From Saprospiraceae bacterium (GTDB taxonomy: Bacteria; Bacteroidota; Bacteroidia; Chitinophagales; Saprospiraceae), in NCBI GenBank assembly GCA_029251525.1, contig JAQXDE010000035.1, forward strand, positions 62,001 to 126,000: a stretch of 64,000 nt of DNA. The letters run 5' to 3'. The position numbers and the translations under genes were made by a program. This document shows positions 61,186 to 64,000 of this stretch, piece after piece; the first letter of the stretch is position 1, and each line of letters starts with the position of its first letter. The notes beneath the pieces were generated by a model, which saw only the letters and a program-made list of their open reading frames with translations, was not told where the DNA came from and ran no database searches.

Positions 61186-62739
61186 TTATTCTAAAACTGG
61201 AATAAATTTCGTTTTTAGGTCTGGCATTTCTGTGAATTCATCTATAGGAAACATAGGCCGGTGGATTCTTTTGTAGTCTAAGCGTTCTAAATCTTGATCA
61301 ACTCCACCTGGTGTTAATGCCATTAACCAATCTTTTTGGATGGCAAATAACTCAGGTACAAGATACCCAATTTTGACAAATACGATATCAGTATTTTTAA
61401 TGTCTAGTCCCAATTCTGTGAAATCTTTTTCATAATGATAAGGTTTTCTTTTTTTTGTAACAATGATTTTACAATTATTAATTTTCACTACGACTTCCAC
61501 TTCGGCATTTTTATCTCCCTCTTTAATGGCTTCAACAATTCCAGTCAATTTCAAAGGTGGGAAATAACGGTCGTCTACTTCAGCTCCTACAAATGCAGAA
61601 ACCATTCCTCCTTTTCCAACCTTAATTGCTTTTTCAATTAATTTCGGGCCAGGGATAGAAGCGTAAATTATAGTTGGTGAGGTGCTGGTGTTTAGATCCT
61701 TATGGTTTAAAATTTCATTCAACGTCCAAGTCACATCACCTGCTCCTCCAGCAGTGGGGTTGTCTCCCATATCACTAATGAAAAAAGGTCGTGTTTCACT
61801 TTCAACCGCTTTCTGAATTGCATCGTCCAATGTAGTAGTGGGAGCTACAAATTCAAATTTGTCCCTTGCGTCCCAAAAAGCATTTGCTAACTTCTCTGCT
61901 GCAGATGATACTTTTTCTCGATCGTCCCCTACAGCCATTACTACTCCATGATTTCTAGGTTCATCAGCCCATGGATATCCCATCCATATGGCTGCATCAA
62001 TGACTCCCTCATCTTCGGTTAAAGGTTGAATGTTTGCATAGACACTTTTTCCAGGTTCGACTCGAGTACTTGTTTTCTCTCCAGGCAAAAGAATGGGAAC
62101 TTTAATTCGAGCTTTATATTTAGGTTTACCTTTATTATCCTCCAATCTTTGAACTAAATTTTCAGCCGCTCGTTTTTTAGAATCCATTGCATCTTCGTGA
62201 GGTGCCATTCTATAACAGGTAATTAAGTCTGAATTCTTTGCCAATCGGTTGGACACATTCCCATGTAAATCCATCGAGGTAGAAATCAAGGTTTCATTGC
62301 CAATTACTTTTCTTATCCGAATAATAAAATCTCCTTCAGGATCGTCTAATCCTTCTACACTCATTGCTCCATGAATGTCCAAAAAAAGCCCATCATAAGG
62401 CAAGTCTTGTTCTAATAATTTTAACGTTTTACTCAGTAACGATTCGTATGCTTCCCGAGTAACTGTTCCCCCAGGTAATGCATGTCCTTTTACAGTAGGA
62501 AACCATTTTGCTCTTTTTCGAAGGTCTGCTGACTCTGCTAAGAAAGGATATAAAAAAAAAATTCCATTTTTGTATCTAGCATGAAATGCTTCTTCTTCTG
62601 TTTTGGCAGGAGAAAACGTACTTGATTCAATCGCAATTCCAGCAATTGCAATTCTTGGGATTTTAGTTTCTTTTTTGCCACAGGAAAAAAGGAGTAATAG
62701 TAAAATACTGAGGCTTAGACGAGTTGAAAAATTGTACAT
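61186..62739 (-). CDS. M81 family metallopeptidase (MlrC-like) lipoprotein
   Basis: Exported peptidase of 517 residues. The start at 62739 (MYNFSTRLS) is used; an in-frame TTG at 62763 lies upstream. The lipoprotein signal LSLSILLLLLFSC ends at Cys near 20. The MlrC fold follows: IAIAGIAIESSTFSP, GGTVTREAYESLL, LPYDGLFLDIHGAMSVEGLDDPEGDFI (metal-binding Asp and His near 125), TSMDLHGNVSN and CYRMAPHEDAMDSKKRAAENLV. The C-terminal MlrC domain has NPTAGGAGDVTWTLN, GGMVSAFVGAEVDDRYFPPL. MlrC hydrolyses linear microcystin peptides in Sphingomonads, but the natural substrates of the family are broader. Confidence 0.88.
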   Translation of the reverse strand: MYNFSTRLSLSILLLLLFSCGKKETKIPRIAIAGIAIESSTFSPAKTEEEAFHARYKNGIFFLYPFLAESADLRKRAKWFPTVKGHALPGGTVTREAYESLLSKTLKLLEQDLPYDGLFLDIHGAMSVEGLDDPEGDFIIRIRKVIGNETLISTSMDLHGNVSNRLAKNSDLITCYRMAPHEDAMDSKKRAAENLVQRLEDNKGKPKYKARIKVPILLPGEKTSTRVEPGKSVYANIQPLTEDEGVIDAAIWMGYPWADEPRNHGVVMAVGDDREKVSSAAEKLANAFWDARDKFEFVAPTTTLDDAIQKAVESETRPFFISDMGDNPTAGGAGDVTWTLNEILNHKDLNTSTSPTIIYASIPGPKLIEKAIKVGKGGMVSAFVGAEVDDRYFPPLKLTGIVEAIKEGDKNAEVEVVVKINNCKIIVTKKRKPYHYEKDFTELGLDIKNTDIVFVKIGYLVPELFAIQKDWLMALTPGGVDQDLERLDYKRIHRPMFPIDEFTEMPDLKTKFIPVLE

Positions 62740-62993
62740 TTTATTTTTTTGGTTGGTTATCAATTAGAGAATATTGCAATCTATTATTATATTATCTGAA
62801 AGCAAAAATTGATGATGTCCTCTGTTTTTAATATAGTTATTTTCTTCGGATTAAATTTAGAATAAGATTTACTTTTACTCGGTGAATAAGCTTTAAAAAA
62901 TTCTTCATTCTTTTTCCATCAAGAATTTCGCAAACTTTGGTTAACTTAATTTCGATATTGGATTTTTTGAATAATTAGATTATTTTTTCTTTA

Positions 62994-63752
62994 TTATTTA
63001 TCTAGCCAACCTTTAAAATTAACTACTCGTTCTCTACTGACAACAACATCATCATTTGGACTTGGAAGTAACTCTAATTTTAATCGACTATTAAAATAAG
63101 TATTGATCTTGTTGATGGAAGAAAGTTTAGTAATATATTTCCGGTTAACTCTAAAATGAAAGTCAGGGTCCAAACAGTCTTCTAGTTGATCCAGCGTGTA
63201 ATCCAAAATATGTCTTTTACCATTGATATTTTTTGCGCAAACTATTTTGTCTTCAGAGTAAAAGTAAGCAATATCGTCTATTGGGATGTAGGAAAATTCT
63301 TGTCCTGATTTTACCAGAAAACGCTCTTTGAATTTTTTGCTGTGAATATTATTTAGCAATGCTTCGATGGCAGAAGAATCATATATTTGTGGTTGTTGAT
63401 ATAATTCATTAAATTTTTCCATTGCTTTTTTAAGTTCCAAAGGATCAATTGGTTTAAGTAAATAATCTACGCTATTTACTTTGAAAGCTTTTAAAGAATA
63501 TTGGTCGTAAGCAGTTGTGAAGATAACTGGAGATTTGATAGTAGTTTGTTGAAAAATATCAAAACTTAAACCATCTGCCAATTGTATGTCCATAAAAATT
63601 AAGTCAGGTTGATCAAATGTGTTGAGCCATTTAACTGCATCCTCAACACTATCAATAACTTCTAAAATTTCTGCCTTTGGAGCGCACTTTTGTATTAATT
63701 TTTTTAGACGAAGTGCAGCAGGGCGCTCATCTTCGATAATAAGAGTTTTCAT
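62994..63752 (-). CDS. LytTR family response regulator
   Basis: A two-component response regulator of 252 residues. The receiver domain (about 1-115) has KTLIIEDERPAALRLKKLI, the phospho-acceptor Asp in DLIFMDIQLADGLSF near 56, Thr in VIFTTAYDQYSLKAF near 84 and Lys in SVDYLLKPIDPLEL near 107. The LytTR domain (about 148-245) has FLVKSGQEFSYIPIDDIAYFYSEDKIV, YTLDQLEDCLDPDFHFRVNRKYITKLSSI and NDDVVVSRERVVNFKGWL. Its ATG overlaps the TGA of the adjacent LytS-type kinase gene as ATGA, so the two are coupled. Confidence 0.94.
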   Translation of the reverse strand: MKTLIIEDERPAALRLKKLIQKCAPKAEILEVIDSVEDAVKWLNTFDQPDLIFMDIQLADGLSFDIFQQTTIKSPVIFTTAYDQYSLKAFKVNSVDYLLKPIDPLELKKAMEKFNELYQQPQIYDSSAIEALLNNIHSKKFKERFLVKSGQEFSYIPIDDIAYFYSEDKIVCAKNINGKRHILDYTLDQLEDCLDPDFHFRVNRKYITKLSSINKINTYFNSRLKLELLPSPNDDVVVSRERVVNFKGWLDK

Positions 63753-64000
63753 ATAATTGCTGTTTTAATTGAAGTTTCTTTTTCAGAGGCAATATAATCA
63801 CAAAAAAGAGGTAGAGCAACCAAGAATGAATCTACAGTAACAATAACATCAACTTCTTTTTTTGTGAAAAATTGATATCGATTTTTTATGTTTTGTAATC
63901 CCATGCTTGTCGATGAGATTACTTGGTTTTTTTTCTGTAAATTATTTTTAATAATTAGTTTATCTCTTTCAATAAATACATTTATGGTTAATGGTTTTTT
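63749..64000 (-). CDS. LytS-type sensor histidine kinase, partial (3' end)
   Basis: The minus strand is open from the window edge to TGA at 63749-63751, giving about 83 codons of a C-terminal ATPase domain. Visible parts are an INVFIERDKLIIKNN strand pair, the ATP-lid-like STSMGLQNIKNRYQFF (a G-x-x-N-x-x-x-R motif of LytS/YehU-type HATPase domains), and VDVIVTVDSFLVALPLF at the end. It overlaps the LytTR regulator by ATGA. The His-kinase and sensor domains lie outside the window. Confidence 0.85.
   Translation of the reverse strand, partial: KKPLTINVFIERDKLIIKNNLQKKNQVISSTSMGLQNIKNRYQFFTKKEVDVIVTVDSFLVALPLFCDYIASEKETSIKTAII

Noticed and set aside
1-64000. CRISPR array or toxin-antitoxin/defence island
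   Set aside because: No regularly spaced direct repeats, no cas-like or restriction genes, and no paired small toxin/antitoxin genes were seen.

Overview
The window is a chromosomal segment of an AT-rich member of the phylum Bacteroidota. The evidence is the promoter style (-7 boxes of the form TAnnTTTG, one with a TTG 20 bases upstream), near absence of Shine-Dalgarno sequences, many lipoproteins with an N-terminal hydrophobic stretch ending in Cys, a secreted nuclease with a type IX secretion-like C-terminal tail, a LytTR/LytS pair, and the pheA - aminotransferase - tyrA - DAHP synthase/chorismate mutase gene order. I cannot place it below phylum. There is no rRNA operon, CRISPR array, recognisable insertion sequence or prophage; there is one tRNA, tRNA-Arg(TCG).

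Layout. 0-7 kb: exported amidohydrolase, a decayed methyltransferase fragment, a small lipoprotein, a two-module secreted protein, an Lrp/AsnC regulator and a C-terminal processing protease. 7.5-13 kb: a molybdenum block, modA-modB-modC on the minus strand divergent from a two-subunit molybdenum hydroxylase (2Fe-2S subunit plus Tat-exported molybdopterin subunit). 13.3-18.6 kb: a five-gene minus-strand run (aldo/keto reductase, LLM flavin monooxygenase, sodium/solute symporter, fatty acid hydroxylase-superfamily protein, Nudix-like protein) ending in a strong hairpin. 18.6-30 kb: acyl-ACP thioesterase-like protein, flavin monooxygenase-like protein, trxB, class II aldolase, dnaG, transketolase and a second amidohydrolase. 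30-34 kb: minus-strand operon of a secreted nuclease, a class V aminotransferase and a TauE/SafE exporter.

35.3-40 kb is the most notable part: an aromatic amino acid operon (prephenate dehydratase, aminotransferase, prephenate dehydrogenase, DAHP synthase fused to chorismate mutase). Its roughly 340-base leader holds TWO successive attenuator modules. Each has a short peptide in which 8 of 9 or 9 of 10 consecutive codons are Phe, Tyr or Trp, followed by a Rho-independent terminator, and each has a possible antiterminator pairing with the same geometry. One promoter precedes both modules, so RNA polymerase must pass two aromatic-sensing gates in series.

40-56 kb: housekeeping and accessory genes, including an AlgI/AlgX-type polysaccharide O-acetylation pair, a kinase-fold/class III aminotransferase fusion preceded by a double palindromic operator, a peptidase-type LexA-like regulator with its own inverted repeat, and a Crp-family regulator followed by a frameshifted membrane gene. 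56-64 kb: a sparse stretch with tRNA-Arg, a nonsense-mutated isoaspartyl peptidase remnant, a YfcC-type transporter paired with an ArgE-type M20 deacetylase, an M81 lipoprotein peptidase, and a LytTR response regulator overlapping the 3' end of its histidine kinase, which runs off the window.
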